DNA of 64,000 nucleotides. It comes from Pseudomonadota bacterium (GTDB lineage: Bacteria > Desulfobacterota > Desulfobulbia > Desulfobulbales > JAGXFP01). The notes below the pieces were generated by a model. It was not told the DNA's origin. It searched no databases and saw nothing but the letters and a program-made list of their open reading frames with translations. The stretch is taken from positions 1 to 64,000 of the forward strand of contig JAHJAA010000021.1 in the NCBI GenBank assembly GCA_018814305.1. Reading direction: 5' to 3'. Of the stretch, positions 9,023 through 18,290 are shown in pieces (the stretch's first letter is position 1; each line of letters begins with the position of its first letter). The translations under genes were made by a program, and so were the position numbers.

Positions 9023-9640
9023 TTATACTCTGGTCAGTAAGTGCTTCTCGGCTACGTAACGGACCGTTTTTTTCGTTATTTCGGTCAGGGTTTCAAAAAC
9101 CCCGATGCCGGTTGTGGCTACCGCTTCATAATATGATGTTTTTAATTCCTGATTCAGGTCGTGTTCCAGTTCTGCAACGGTAAGGGTCGGCACTGGAGTA
9201 TCGCAAAGATCCCTTTTGTTGTATTGAAGGACCACGGGCATTTTTAACATATCGAGATTGTGTTTTTCAAGATTACGACGGAGGTCTTCTAGCCCCTCGA
9301 TATTACGTTCCTGGCGGACTTTCAGGGGGTCGGCAACATAGACCAATCCATCAACCCCTTTGAGAACCAAGCGCCTGGTTGCTTCGTACATGACTTGACC
9401 GGGAACGGTATAGAGTTGGATTCTGATATCAAATCCGGATATTTTACCGAGATTCAGGGGAAGCAAATCGAAAAAGAGGGTTCGGTCGCCTTTGGTATCG
9501 ATTGTGAGCATTTTCCCACGATCTTTTTCGTCCATTGCCTTATGGATATAAAGAAGGTTCGTGGTTTTCCCGCATCGGCCGGGGCCGTAAAATACAACCT
9601 TGCAGTGTACTTCCTTTTTGCTGAGATCAATGAGAGCCAT
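9023..9640 (-). CDS. mglA: MglA-like small GTPase
   Basis: Ras-like bacterial GTPase of the MglA family, which sets cell polarity and controls gliding or type IV pilus placement in other bacteria. It has the P-loop GPGRCGKTT at residues 19-27, the TVPGQ switch-II motif near 78-82, and NKRD for guanine recognition near 141. At 205 aa it is the usual length. It is 2 nt downstream of a roadblock gene, the typical mglBA order, in which MglB acts as its GTPase-activating partner. The PilB-type ATPase further along the strand is a plausible effector. Confidence 0.93.
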   Translation of the reverse strand: MALIDLSKKEVHCKVVFYGPGRCGKTTNLLYIHKAMDEKDRGKMLTIDTKGDRTLFFDLLPLNLGKISGFDIRIQLYTVPGQVMYEATRRLVLKGVDGLVYVADPLKVRQERNIEGLEDLRRNLEKHNLDMLKMPVVLQYNKRDLCDTPVPTLTVAELEHDLNQELKTSYYEAVATTGIGVFETLTEITKKTVRYVAEKHLLTRV

Positions 9641-9642
9641 TT

Positions 9643-10044
9643 CTATCCTTCAAAGATATTGTGGAGGGAATCAGCCAATTCTGCAACCCTGCACCGGATA
9701 AGGCCAAGGGAAACATCATCTCCGAAAATGGTGATTAAAATGAGTTCGTCACCGACTCTACCGAAATGGATGTTGCCGCTTTTCCCTTTGTGGAAAAGCA
9801 ACGAAAAGTCATCCTCCCCGATGAGTTTGGCTATCTGGGAGGTGGCGGCCAAACTTGCCGCAGCAAGGGCGGCAAGGGAAATGGCATCAATATCAATCTG
9901 CTGCTGTTCATGGCCACAGTTGGCTAGGACATTGCCAGCAGAATCGATAAGGAGAGCCGTTTTGACTCCTGCTTTAATCAGGGCATTGACTATTAGATTC
10001 CCTGCTTTTTCTTGGGATTGAGCTGTAATGACAAAGTCTGCCAC
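9643..10044 (-). CDS. mglB: Roadblock/LC7 protein, MglB-like
   Basis: A single roadblock/LC7 domain of 133 aa, with TALLIDSAGNVLANCG in the N-terminal half and GRVGDELILITIFGDD in the C-terminal half, typical for the family. Such proteins act as activators of MglA-type GTPases. It is first in the mglB-mglA pair, separated from mglA by 2 nt, which supports the pairing. Whether it is a true MglB or a more general roadblock regulator cannot be told from sequence alone. Confidence 0.85.
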   Translation of the reverse strand: MADFVITAQSQEKAGNLIVNALIKAGVKTALLIDSAGNVLANCGHEQQQIDIDAISLAALAAASLAATSQIAKLIGEDDFSLLFHKGKSGNIHFGRVGDELILITIFGDDVSLGLIRCRVAELADSLHNIFEG

Positions 10045-10328
10045 GGAAAACCTCCTGATCAGAATTCCATGAGAAAAAAAGTTTCAGTGCTAAAATCACG
10101 CAAACAATGTGGCTGTCCGTATGTTTTCCGGAACCACTGAAACACCCTGGTTGAGTTTTCCTTGCGGAGGGTGCTCTGTGCACCGCTCTCAAGTGTACCC
10201 TGCCGATTCATGTATTTAATGAATAGTCGGCTTAGATGCATTAACTATTTTGAAGCATTAAAAAAATTACATGTGTTAAATATGTTTGTCAAGCGTTATC
10301 GATAGGCGGAAATCCTCCGGGGGCAAGG

Positions 10329-12227
10329 ATGAAAGGCGAGCCGGTTGAGGTTTGGCTATCATTTTTTCCGGTCATTTTAGAAGAGGAAGATGGAGTGAGT
10401 CAGTCTGTTCAAAATGAAGATTTTTCTGAGTTGGATATCTCTTTTGCCGATTTTCTCTCTCGATTGGCTGGGGGGGGCGATAGAATTCGACTTGGGGCTG
10501 CCCTGGTCAGTAAAGCGTTAGGCCAAGGGCATGGGTGTGTTGATTTGGAGAACGTATTAGCAGAGCGGATCCCAGGATCGAATTCTGGGGAGGTATCCCT
10601 TGTGCGTTGGCGGGAAGAGCTCTCGGATAGTAGCGTGGTAGGGGGGGCAGGCACATTATGTCCTTTGATTTTGGATGAGAACAGGTTGTACCTCCATCGG
10701 TATTGGCAATACGAGGATGAAGTCAGACGATTTTTGTTGAACAGGATGTCTCAACCTTTACTTGTTTTCGATAGAGTGCAGATGTATCGGCAGATTCGAA
10801 ATATTTTTGAGGTCGATGATGGGAGTGCCGATCCTGACCAGGTTACAGCTGCCCTAGCCATTCTCTGTCGGCATTTTGTGGTGATTTCCGGGGGACCTGG
10901 AACCGGTAAGACCTCAACGATTTTAAGAATACTGGCATTGTTGATCGTGCAAGGAATCGTTGCCGGAGCAGATATCGGTCTGGCTGCTCCCACTGGTAAA
11001 GCGGCCAGGCGCTTGCAAGAGACGATGGTTTCTCAGTTGCAGGGGTTGAATTGTGCGAACACCGTTAAGGAGCAGATGGTATTCAAGGTACAGACTCTAC
11101 ACCGGCTTCTCGGCCCGATCCGTGATTCGGTTTTTTTTCGTCATAATGAGACAAAGCCTCTCCCTTTCAAGGTTGTCGTCGTGGATGAAGCTTCCATGGT
11201 CGATGTGTCATTGATGGCGAAGTTGCTCCGGGCTTTACCGCCTGATTGCCGGCTGATTCTTTTGGGGGATCATGCTCAGTTGTCTTCGGTTGAACCTGGG
11301 TCGGTCCTTGGTGATATCTGTTTCCCAGAGGCAATCAATAGATTTTCAACCGCCTTGTATGCACAGATTGGAGATCTTGTTGGAACTGGTCACGGTCGTA
11401 TTGAAATAAAGACCGAACAGCCATGCCGTAGCGATTCTTTGGTCAACCTGCGGAAGAGTTACCGATTCGGAGATCAAAGTGGGATCGGTCAGTTGGCTGA
11501 GGCTGTCAAAGAGGGACAGGGTGAGCAGGTCATGGCTCTCCTTCATGAGGGAGCTTTGCCAGATATTTCATGGCGTGAGGTGGTGGATCGTCGGACCTTG
11601 CGAACAGCCTTGGCAGATTCCCTCCCCCGGATCACCTCCTTTCTTGAATATTTGGATGATTTCCAAAAGGTCTTTGCTGCCCTGGTCAAGAGTCGCGTCT
11701 TATGCGCTTTGCGGCAAGGCCCCTTTGGGGCTCCTGCGGTCAATGGAATCATCGAGGATCTCCTCAGGGATAGAGGCATGATAGAGACGGGTCAGCGTTA
11801 TTATAACGGGCGTCCCCTTTTGATCCTGAAAAACGATTATGATCTTGAGCTCTATAATGGAGATACAGGTATTGTTCTGTCCGACCTGGTCGGCGGGAAG
11901 GTGAAACGTTGTGTCTTTCCCGGGGCCCAAGGGGGGGAGCAACAAATCTCCCCAACGCGACTACCATTACATGAGAGTGTCTACGCAATGACGGTCCATA
12001 AAAGTCAAGGGTCGGAATTTCAAGATGTTATCGTGCTCCTTCCCCCTGGAGGCGGGGCAGTGGTGAGTCGTGAGTTGTTGTATACCGCCTTGACTCGCGC
12101 TCGGGAGCATGTTGAAATCTGGGCTGCCCCGGAGGATATCTTGCGGGCAGTGGCAACAACAACACATCGGCAAAGCGGACTTCGCCAAAAAGTATGGTCT
12201 GGTGAGGATATTGGTCAAACGCCTTGA
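10329..12227 (+). CDS. recD: RecD, exodeoxyribonuclease V alpha subunit
   Basis: Superfamily 1 5'-3' helicase, the RecD motor of RecBCD in double-strand-break repair. Walker A GGPGTGKTS lies at about residues 188-196; a VVVDEASMVD Walker B, a Q-containing LGDHAQLSSVEPG motif III and the C-terminal AMTVHKSQGSEF and YTALTRA motifs follow. The short N-terminal domain and 632-aa length fit RecD proper rather than the longer RecD2. The start has a good site (GGGGCAAGG) before the ATG. recB and recC are not adjacent on either side, which is unusual if they are normally clustered. Confidence 0.92.
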   Translation: MKGEPVEVWLSFFPVILEEEDGVSQSVQNEDFSELDISFADFLSRLAGGGDRIRLGAALVSKALGQGHGCVDLENVLAERIPGSNSGEVSLVRWREELSDSSVVGGAGTLCPLILDENRLYLHRYWQYEDEVRRFLLNRMSQPLLVFDRVQMYRQIRNIFEVDDGSADPDQVTAALAILCRHFVVISGGPGTGKTSTILRILALLIVQGIVAGADIGLAAPTGKAARRLQETMVSQLQGLNCANTVKEQMVFKVQTLHRLLGPIRDSVFFRHNETKPLPFKVVVVDEASMVDVSLMAKLLRALPPDCRLILLGDHAQLSSVEPGSVLGDICFPEAINRFSTALYAQIGDLVGTGHGRIEIKTEQPCRSDSLVNLRKSYRFGDQSGIGQLAEAVKEGQGEQVMALLHEGALPDISWREVVDRRTLRTALADSLPRITSFLEYLDDFQKVFAALVKSRVLCALRQGPFGAPAVNGIIEDLLRDRGMIETGQRYYNGRPLLILKNDYDLELYNGDTGIVLSDLVGGKVKRCVFPGAQGGEQQISPTRLPLHESVYAMTVHKSQGSEFQDVIVLLPPGGGAVVSRELLYTALTRAREHVEIWAAPEDILRAVATTTHRQSGLRQKVWSGEDIGQTP

Positions 12228-12371
12228 TCTTTGCTCTTGCCGCGGGAATTGAATTATGATAGCTTGTCGCGTTGATTATTTGCGCTGGATCAGTCAAATG
12301 AGCTACAGTCGCAGTTTCCGGTATCCCCGGCGTATTTACTGTTTTTTCCTGAAGAAATGCGGCTGGCATAA

Positions 12372-13838
12372 ATGAACGAGCAGAGAGGTGTTTCCTTGCA
12401 GAAAAAAATTCTGGTGGCAAATCGTGGTGAGATCGCTATTCGGATCATCAGAGCGATACAGGAGCTTGGTTATGGCGCGGTGGGAGTGTACGAGACTCCG
12501 GACAATGACGCCCTCCATATCAGGGTAGCTGATGAGGCGATTTGGTTAGGTGATGGACCCCGCTGTGATTATCTGAATATTGATAAGATTATTCAGGCGG
12601 CCAAAAAGGCCGGAGCCGCTGCAATCCATCCTGGGTATGGTTTTCTGGCAGAGAATCCAGGCCTTGCCAAGGCCTGCGAAGAGGCCGGGATTATATTTAT
12701 CGGCCCCTCGGCCGAGGTTATTCAAAATCTGGGCGATAAGGTTACTGCCCGTGAAATCATGAAACAAGCCAATATTCCGATGACCCCGGGAACTCCGAAC
12801 CTTTCACCTGGTGAGGCTGGGGTCCAGGAGGCGGTGGATTTTGCCAAACAGTATGGGTATCCCATCATGCTCAAGGCCACTGCTGGTGGTGGTGGGCGCG
12901 GCATTCGCAGGGTAGACAGCGAGGCCCAGCTCAGGGGCGAAGTCCAAGTGGCCAGGGCCGAGGCTAAGGCGGCTTTTAATAATGATAATATTTTCCTGGA
13001 GAAGGTTGTTCTGACTCCGAAGCATATCGAAGTGCAGATTATTGCCGATAAAGACGGTCGTACGGTCCATTTGGGCTCGAGGGATTGCTCTATTCAACGC
13101 CGGAATCAGAAGCTTGTTGAAATTGCCCCGGCACTGATTAAGGATCGGAAATTGGTTGACGAAATTTGCGAAACCGCAGTCAGGGCGGCTAAAGCAGCAA
13201 ACTATTTTAATGCTGGAACTGTCGAGTTTCTCGTTGATAAGGAGATGAATTATTACTTCATGGAGATCAACACCAGGATTCAGGTGGAACATACCGTGAC
13301 CGAAATGGTGACCGGTATCGACATCGTCCGGACTCAGATCAAGTTGGCCATGGGGAAAAAGTTGTCATTTACCCAGGATGATATTCAGATTCGTGGTTTT
13401 GCCATCGAGATGAGGATTAACGCCGAAGATCCCCAAAATAACTTTATGCCGGAAGGTGGCAAGACCGTTGTGGTTTATCGCTCTCCAGGTGGTTATGGGG
13501 TCAGGCTCGACGGATTTGTTTATCAGGGATATACCATCCCCGAGGTGTATGATTCGCTGCTGGTTAAATTGACGGTCCACGGATTTAGTTGGAATGAAAC
13601 GGTTGATCGGTTGCGCCGTTGTTTGAAAAATTATGTGATCGTCGGACCCAAGACCACAATCCCTTTTTATCTGACTCTGGTTCAGGATCCGGATTTTAAG
13701 GCTGGTGATTTTGACACGTCATTCCTCGAAACTCATCCCCATCTGTTGGATTATGAAGAGCAAGGCTCTGAGGTCAACAAGCTGGCTCGGTTGATAGCCG
13801 AGATTCATTACGAAAAGCAGAATAGTTACGCCATCTGA
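12372..13838 (+). CDS. pycA: Biotin carboxylase subunit (pyruvate carboxylase subunit A type)
   Basis: ATP-dependent carboxylation of biotin. It starts with the classic ILVANRGEIAIR, has the glycine-rich ATP-grasp loop AGGGGRGIRRV around residue 172, and MEINTRIQVEHTVTE near 296-310 with the catalytic Glu/Asn/Arg residues. At 488 aa it is slightly longer than AccC, as is usual for the separate pyruvate carboxylase A subunit. It sits 59 nt upstream of a carboxyltransferase-biotinyl protein, so the two form one enzyme. The likely job is anaplerotic oxaloacetate formation from pyruvate, although the acceptor is inferred. Confidence 0.92.
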   Translation: MNEQRGVSLQKKILVANRGEIAIRIIRAIQELGYGAVGVYETPDNDALHIRVADEAIWLGDGPRCDYLNIDKIIQAAKKAGAAAIHPGYGFLAENPGLAKACEEAGIIFIGPSAEVIQNLGDKVTAREIMKQANIPMTPGTPNLSPGEAGVQEAVDFAKQYGYPIMLKATAGGGGRGIRRVDSEAQLRGEVQVARAEAKAAFNNDNIFLEKVVLTPKHIEVQIIADKDGRTVHLGSRDCSIQRRNQKLVEIAPALIKDRKLVDEICETAVRAAKAANYFNAGTVEFLVDKEMNYYFMEINTRIQVEHTVTEMVTGIDIVRTQIKLAMGKKLSFTQDDIQIRGFAIEMRINAEDPQNNFMPEGGKTVVVYRSPGGYGVRLDGFVYQGYTIPEVYDSLLVKLTVHGFSWNETVDRLRRCLKNYVIVGPKTTIPFYLTLVQDPDFKAGDFDTSFLETHPHLLDYEEQGSEVNKLARLIAEIHYEKQNSYAI

Positions 13839-13897
13839 TCGGGGAATGGATCCGGTCCAACGGAAACCCGCCACGACAAATGACAAAAGGAGTGATC

Positions 13898-15805
13898 ATG
13901 GAACGCATTAAAACCGGGATGAATATTACCGAGGTCCTGAAGACCGTTCGAGGGACCGAAGGTTATTTCATTACCAATACCGCCAGGGATCTTTCCCAGT
14001 CGGATTTTAAAAATCGTATTCTCCTGCATACCGATCTTTTAGCCGCCAAAACCAGGGAGAATGCCAATTATTTTTCATTGGAAATAACCGGTGGTGCTTC
14101 GGTCCATGTGGATATTCTTCGCAAACAGGTCGATCCATTCTTAAAATTGGAACTATTGCGGGAAAGAATGCCTAATACCATGTTTCAAACCCTGTGTCGG
14201 GGGGTTAATCTGTTTGGTTATCGTCCTTACCCCCAGAATGTGATTCGGCTTACCGTCAGGGAATTTGCCAAGTATGTCGATGTCTGGCGGGTTTTTGATT
14301 TCATGAATCATATCCCCAACATGGTTGCCGTTTTTGAAGAGGTCCAGAAAGCCGGGAAAATTTTGGAACCGTGTATTTGCTTTTCCACCGGTCCTGAACA
14401 CACCGATGCGTTTTATGTGAGCAAGGTGAAGGAATTATTGGATGTTACCGGTGATGAAATAGTGCTCTGTATCAAAAATCACGGCGGACTCGGGACGCCG
14501 ACTCGGATCGGCCAGCTGGTTAAGGCCATCATGGATCAATATCCTGATATGGTTATCCATTATCATGGACATAATACCGATGGGAACGATATCGGTCGGA
14601 TTACGGCCGCCGTAAAAAATGGGGCCAAAATTGTTGATGCTGCCGACCATGCCTTTACCGGCTACTATGGACCTCCTCCGATTCTGAGTGTGATTCAAGA
14701 CTTGAGGGGAGATGGGTTTGAGCCTGCCGGGGTAGATGAAAAGGCGGTTATTGAGACCTCCGAGGTGCTGCGAAGTGAGCGGGAACACTATGAATATTTT
14801 GAGTCTCAGTTCAAAGGGTTCTCTCCAACAGTCCAGATCCATAAGTTACCTGGCGGCGCTATGGGGTCGAGTTTCGAACAGGCGGTCAAGGGGGATTTTC
14901 TTGATAAGATGCCGGAAATCCTCCATGAAGAATTGCCAAAGGTTCAGATAGAACTTGGGAATTATTGGAGTGTTACTCCAGGATCGCAGATACTGTGGAC
15001 CACAGCCGTCAATAATGTGTTGGGTGGGGATCGTTACGGTAACCCAACCGGTGATCTTAAAAATCTTCTCTTGGGTAAATACGGTCCTTTTCCATTTTAT
15101 CAGCCACCCGACTGGATTTATGAAAAGGTATTCGGGGCGGATTGGCGCAAGGTCCTCGAGACGGAAGGTGGGATGGATGATATCGAGGATATGGATATTG
15201 ACAAGGAAAGGGCTGCTTTAACCAAGAGGCTTGGCAGTGATCCCACTGAGCAGCAGTTGGTTATCTATCTTCAGCATCCCAATGATGCGGCCGAATTTTA
15301 TAAATTTGAAGAAAAATTCGGCCAGGTTTATGTTCTTCCTCCCAGTATCTTCTTGCGGCGAGGCGGTTTTAAACTTGGTCAAACCTTGAAATTTAAGGAT
15401 CATGACGGCAAGGAGCATGTTATTGAGATCGGCCCCAAGGAGAAGAGTGAAGACGGTGAATGGAACATCTACCTCAACGTTGATCACCATGAAAGAGTTT
15501 ATCTCTTTAAGGAAAAGCAAGCAGCTGGTGCCGTTCAGGAAGTGCAGCTCAGCCGTGAAGAGATTGCGGACCTGGCCAAGGCAGGTGATATCCGAGCTCC
15601 TTTTAATGCCAATGTGAGCGAGATTTCGGTGGAGATTGGGCAGAAAGTAAAGCCTGGCGACCGCTTGGTTATCGTTGAGGCCATGAAGATGCAGACCCCG
15701 ATTGAAAGTGTGGTTTCCGGGACGGTCGAGAAGATTTCTGCAGAACTTGGCAAACCGGCGAAACCAGGTGATAAAATAATGAAGATCACCTTGGATAGCA
15801 ATTAA
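13898..15805 (+). CDS. Carboxyltransferase plus biotinyl subunit, divergent pyruvate carboxylase B type
   Basis: Partner of the biotin carboxylase. The N-terminal two thirds is an HMGL/carboxyltransferase barrel; the C-terminus is a biotin carrier domain with VEAMKMQTP, the biotinylated lysine being near residue 597. The barrel motifs are altered from the pyruvate carboxylase norm: RDLSQSDF in place of RDAHQS, IKNHGGLGTP in place of KDMAGLLTP, and HYHGHNTDG in place of HTHDTSG. The lysine and histidines are kept. The acceptor could be pyruvate or another 2-oxoacid. ATG 13898 was chosen over 13880 because AAAAGGAG lies 5 nt before it. Confidence 0.85.
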   Translation: MERIKTGMNITEVLKTVRGTEGYFITNTARDLSQSDFKNRILLHTDLLAAKTRENANYFSLEITGGASVHVDILRKQVDPFLKLELLRERMPNTMFQTLCRGVNLFGYRPYPQNVIRLTVREFAKYVDVWRVFDFMNHIPNMVAVFEEVQKAGKILEPCICFSTGPEHTDAFYVSKVKELLDVTGDEIVLCIKNHGGLGTPTRIGQLVKAIMDQYPDMVIHYHGHNTDGNDIGRITAAVKNGAKIVDAADHAFTGYYGPPPILSVIQDLRGDGFEPAGVDEKAVIETSEVLRSEREHYEYFESQFKGFSPTVQIHKLPGGAMGSSFEQAVKGDFLDKMPEILHEELPKVQIELGNYWSVTPGSQILWTTAVNNVLGGDRYGNPTGDLKNLLLGKYGPFPFYQPPDWIYEKVFGADWRKVLETEGGMDDIEDMDIDKERAALTKRLGSDPTEQQLVIYLQHPNDAAEFYKFEEKFGQVYVLPPSIFLRRGGFKLGQTLKFKDHDGKEHVIEIGPKEKSEDGEWNIYLNVDHHERVYLFKEKQAAGAVQEVQLSREEIADLAKAGDIRAPFNANVSEISVEIGQKVKPGDRLVIVEAMKMQTPIESVVSGTVEKISAELGKPAKPGDKIMKITLDSN

Positions 15806-15830
15806 CGGAAAGTTGACTCTCAGTATTTAA

Positions 15831-15864
15831 AACCCGGGACGGTGACGTCACCGGGTTTTTTTTT
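15831..15864 (+). terminator. Rho-independent terminator after the carboxylase operon
   Basis: Stem AACCCGG (15831-15837) pairs with CCGGGTT (15851-15857) and is followed by a run of T residues. The loop itself holds the palindrome GGTGACGTCACC overlapping the right arm, so an alternative inner hairpin is possible. It lies 26 nt after the carboxyltransferase stop codon. Confidence 0.85.
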
Positions 15865-15940
15865 GGCAGAGCGGATTTTTCTGGGACCTCGATATGGCTT
15901 CAGTAATCATGGAACCATATTGAGGAGCTTCTGGTCTCTG

Positions 15941-16786
15941 TTATTTATATGCAAGGAGCCCCATGAGTTCGCTAACTTTTATCACCCTGGTGAAGCCTGC
16001 CAACTTGAGCCGCTTTGCGGCCTGATCGATGAAGTTGTTGCCCTGTTTGATCCGATGAGGATTGCCCGTATAGTGGAAGAGGGCTCTGCGTTTTTTTAGT
16101 ACCCGAAAAAGTTCCCGATAGAATTTTTCTCCATACAGTTCTCCCGCCAGGGAAAACCGAGGGGGATCATGAATGATTGAGTCAAAGGATTCCGGGGGGA
16201 GCTGCTGGATGTATTCATTGATATCGGCATGAACCAACTCAATAGTGCTGGTATAAATTCCTTGTGACCACGGATTTTTTTTACGGAGCGCGATGACCGT
16301 TTCATTGAGTTCAATTGAAAGGACTTGGCCTGCCCCGAGTTTTATCGCCACTGAAGCCGTATAGCCTAGCCCGCCACAGGTGTCAAGCACCCGGTCCCCC
16401 TTTTTTACAACCTGCGCGGCCATCTGCCCGGCACTCTCGTAGGGATCAACACCCTTTGAAATATGCATTTTCACCCCACTGATTTCCAATAGAGGTGCAT
16501 GTTCCGTGGGGACGAGTTTGATGTAGCCTTCCTCTCTAACCTCAAGGACCTCGAGGCGGCCATCCTCCTGCCGGAAAATTTTATTCTCCTTTGCCGCAAT
16601 CATTTGCAGTTCTGTTTTTGAGAGCCGGTTGTCCGGGGCTAAAATGAGGAGATCATCAGAGATGCTAAAGGAAGATTGGGTGAGGTTCAGGTCGAGTGAA
16701 ATATCGATATGGTTTTTGTTGCGGTCCATTGCATCAAGGATCTGCTTGGCAACTGCTGCATGGAAATAATAAACGGTATTGTTCAT
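15941..16786 (-). CDS. Class I SAM-dependent methyltransferase, substrate unknown
   Basis: Motif I is VLDTCGGLGYTA near residue 133 and motif IV is HDPPRF near 208, a DPPY-type motif found in enzymes methylating RNA bases or protein side chains. The first 110 residues form an N-terminal domain of unknown type. The family resembles archaeal and deltaproteobacterial methyltransferases annotated only by domain. It converges on the carboxylase operon and has no coupled partner, since the next minus-strand gene upstream (UPF0270) is 65 nt away and may be co-transcribed. Confidence 0.75.
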   Translation of the reverse strand: MNNTVYYFHAAVAKQILDAMDRNKNHIDISLDLNLTQSSFSISDDLLILAPDNRLSKTELQMIAAKENKIFRQEDGRLEVLEVREEGYIKLVPTEHAPLLEISGVKMHISKGVDPYESAGQMAAQVVKKGDRVLDTCGGLGYTASVAIKLGAGQVLSIELNETVIALRKKNPWSQGIYTSTIELVHADINEYIQQLPPESFDSIIHDPPRFSLAGELYGEKFYRELFRVLKKRRALFHYTGNPHRIKQGNNFIDQAAKRLKLAGFTRVIKVSELMGLLAYK

Positions 16787-16851
16787 ATTGTCTGGGATAT
16801 ATACGTATCGACGGTTCCGAAAGGTAGGCGAAGGTATTGATGCGCTGCGGC

Positions 16852-17097
16852 TCAGCGGCAGATGACAATATTTGCGGTCTGGGAGTTCAGCTCAAAAATA
16901 ACTTTAACCTTCTTTTTCCCCAGTTGCCAGAGAACCTGTTTGACTTTATCATCCAAGGAGCAACCCGGATCTCCCCAATCAGCCCCGTCTCTGGAAACAA
17001 ACTCCTGGATCAGATTTCGTAAGGTATCAGGATCAAGGCGTTCATAGGGGACTTCGACCGTTTGTTCAGGTGGGACAGAGTATTTCTTCTTCGACAT
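16852..17097 (-). CDS. UPF0270 (YheU) family small protein
   Basis: 81 aa. The pattern EVPYERLDPDTLRNLIQEF followed by SRDGADWG and a helix ending in a short strand matches the YheU/UPF0270 family, whose members are small conserved proteins of unknown function. This copy has an N-terminal extension of about 15 lysine- and proline-containing residues. It lies upstream of the methyltransferase gene on the same strand, possibly in one transcript. Confidence 0.8.
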   Translation of the reverse strand: MSKKKYSVPPEQTVEVPYERLDPDTLRNLIQEFVSRDGADWGDPGCSLDDKVKQVLWQLGKKKVKVIFELNSQTANIVICR

Positions 17098-17351
17098 GAA
17101 AAACCATAACCGAAGAGAGCTTCAAAAGATAGGGTATGTGTCATTCCCAAAGAGTAAAAAGGCTATTGCGAGAGGGATATATCCTTCCAGGAAAAACAGG
17201 AGATATTTGATGAAGATTCATGAATAAAGCGGAGGTGCGATGAGGGCGCAGGATGAGGTCGATTCCGGACGCTATTATCCTGCTCCCTATGCAGGATAAT
17301 CGGCTTCATTTGCAGTGGGACCGTTATTGAGCCCTGCTGGTGTTGGCCGCT

Positions 17352-17669
17352 TCAGGAAACGATCAGAACAGAATTCTCCGAACCGTAAGGATTTGGGTTG
17401 CTGTTGTTGTTTCCCGGATCGGATTGCCATTGCCCGTCGACCACGAATCGGTATTCATAACGCCCAGGTTTAAGGTTTACCTTTTTCTTCCAGATTCCAT
17501 CCTTAAACTTTCGCATCCGGCAATCTCCAGCGCTCCACTCGGTAAAATCTCCGACCAGCAGGACCTCGCCGGCTTCAGGAGCAAAAAGAGTAAACTCGGT
17601 CGATGGTTGGGTCTTGCGCGGAGCAGACCCAGGCTTTTTGGTGGTTTGGACCTTGCTCTTGGTCGCCAT
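17352..17669 (-). CDS. CBM48 / glycogen-binding domain protein
   Basis: 105-aa protein consisting of a basic, low-complexity N-terminus (about 22 residues) and a single AMPK/isoamylase-N-type beta-sandwich. VLLVGDFTEWS and GRYEYRFVVDGQWQSDP are hallmark segments for glycogen binding. The start at 17669 is set by an almost perfect AAAGGAGG site 6 nt upstream; upstream in-frame codons lack one. It has no catalytic domain, so it may tether another protein to glycogen or bind an internal ligand. No glycogen-metabolism genes are adjacent. Confidence 0.85.
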   Translation of the reverse strand: MATKSKVQTTKKPGSAPRKTQPSTEFTLFAPEAGEVLLVGDFTEWSAGDCRMRKFKDGIWKKKVNLKPGRYEYRFVVDGQWQSDPGNNNSNPNPYGSENSVLIVS

Positions 17670-17846
17670 TGTATTCCTCCTTTTCCCAGATAATAATATG
17701 AGGCCGGATTTCCCGTCCTGCTGATAAATCTGATCTTCCATGTGATAAGGTAAAAAGTACAACAAGATTTTGCGATAGGCGGCAGGGATGTGTCAATATA
17801 AATCGACTTTGCAATATTGAAAGAAGCGAATGATCCTCAAGTGGCG

Positions 17847-18284
17847 TTATGAAAAATTTAGTCGATTGAAGCCTCCCTCCTTAAACCAGGGGCGGTCAGC
17901 GGCTATACCGATAATTTCAATGAGGATGACCTCCAAAATCAGATAGACTTTGGTCCCTTTGCGGACGCAAGCGGTCAGGGTGTCTCCGTGGTGACCCATG
18001 GCCGCATGGAGGTGAATCCTTGGTTCATCTCCATCCCAGAAAATTGTTCCGGTTCCTAATGTTTCCTGGGCTGTTTCGAGTTTGGCCCAGACCGGCTCCG
18101 GCGGCATGACTGGTTCCTTGGGGCCAGTGACCACCTCGGCCTCCCGGAGACCGCCGATTATGTGAAACCATCCCTGGCGGACCTGCTCCTTACGGATCAA
18201 ACCGGTTAAATCAGTCAGAAAATCATCCCCCTCGTCAAAACGGATACAAAATATCCTTCCGCTGGAACCGTGGCGATACTCCAT
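17847..18284 (-). CDS. PPC/DUF296 domain protein
   Basis: 145 aa covering one PPC (plants and prokaryotes conserved, DUF296) domain. The IHLHAAMG segment near residue 90 is the conserved histidine region of the family, which forms trimers and may bind metal or a small ligand. The function in bacteria is not established. The ATG has a GAGGAG site, which overlaps the end of darP 6 nt upstream, so the two genes are probably co-transcribed. Confidence 0.85.
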   Translation of the reverse strand: MEYRHGSSGRIFCIRFDEGDDFLTDLTGLIRKEQVRQGWFHIIGGLREAEVVTGPKEPVMPPEPVWAKLETAQETLGTGTIFWDGDEPRIHLHAAMGHHGDTLTACVRKGTKVYLILEVILIEIIGIAADRPWFKEGGFNRLNFS

Positions 18285-18290
18285 TCGGTT

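Noticed and set aside
17274-17300. 10-bp hairpin ATTATCCTGC/GCAGGATAAT as a terminator
   Set aside because: The stem is perfect, but there is no T tract on either strand, so I do not list it as a terminator.
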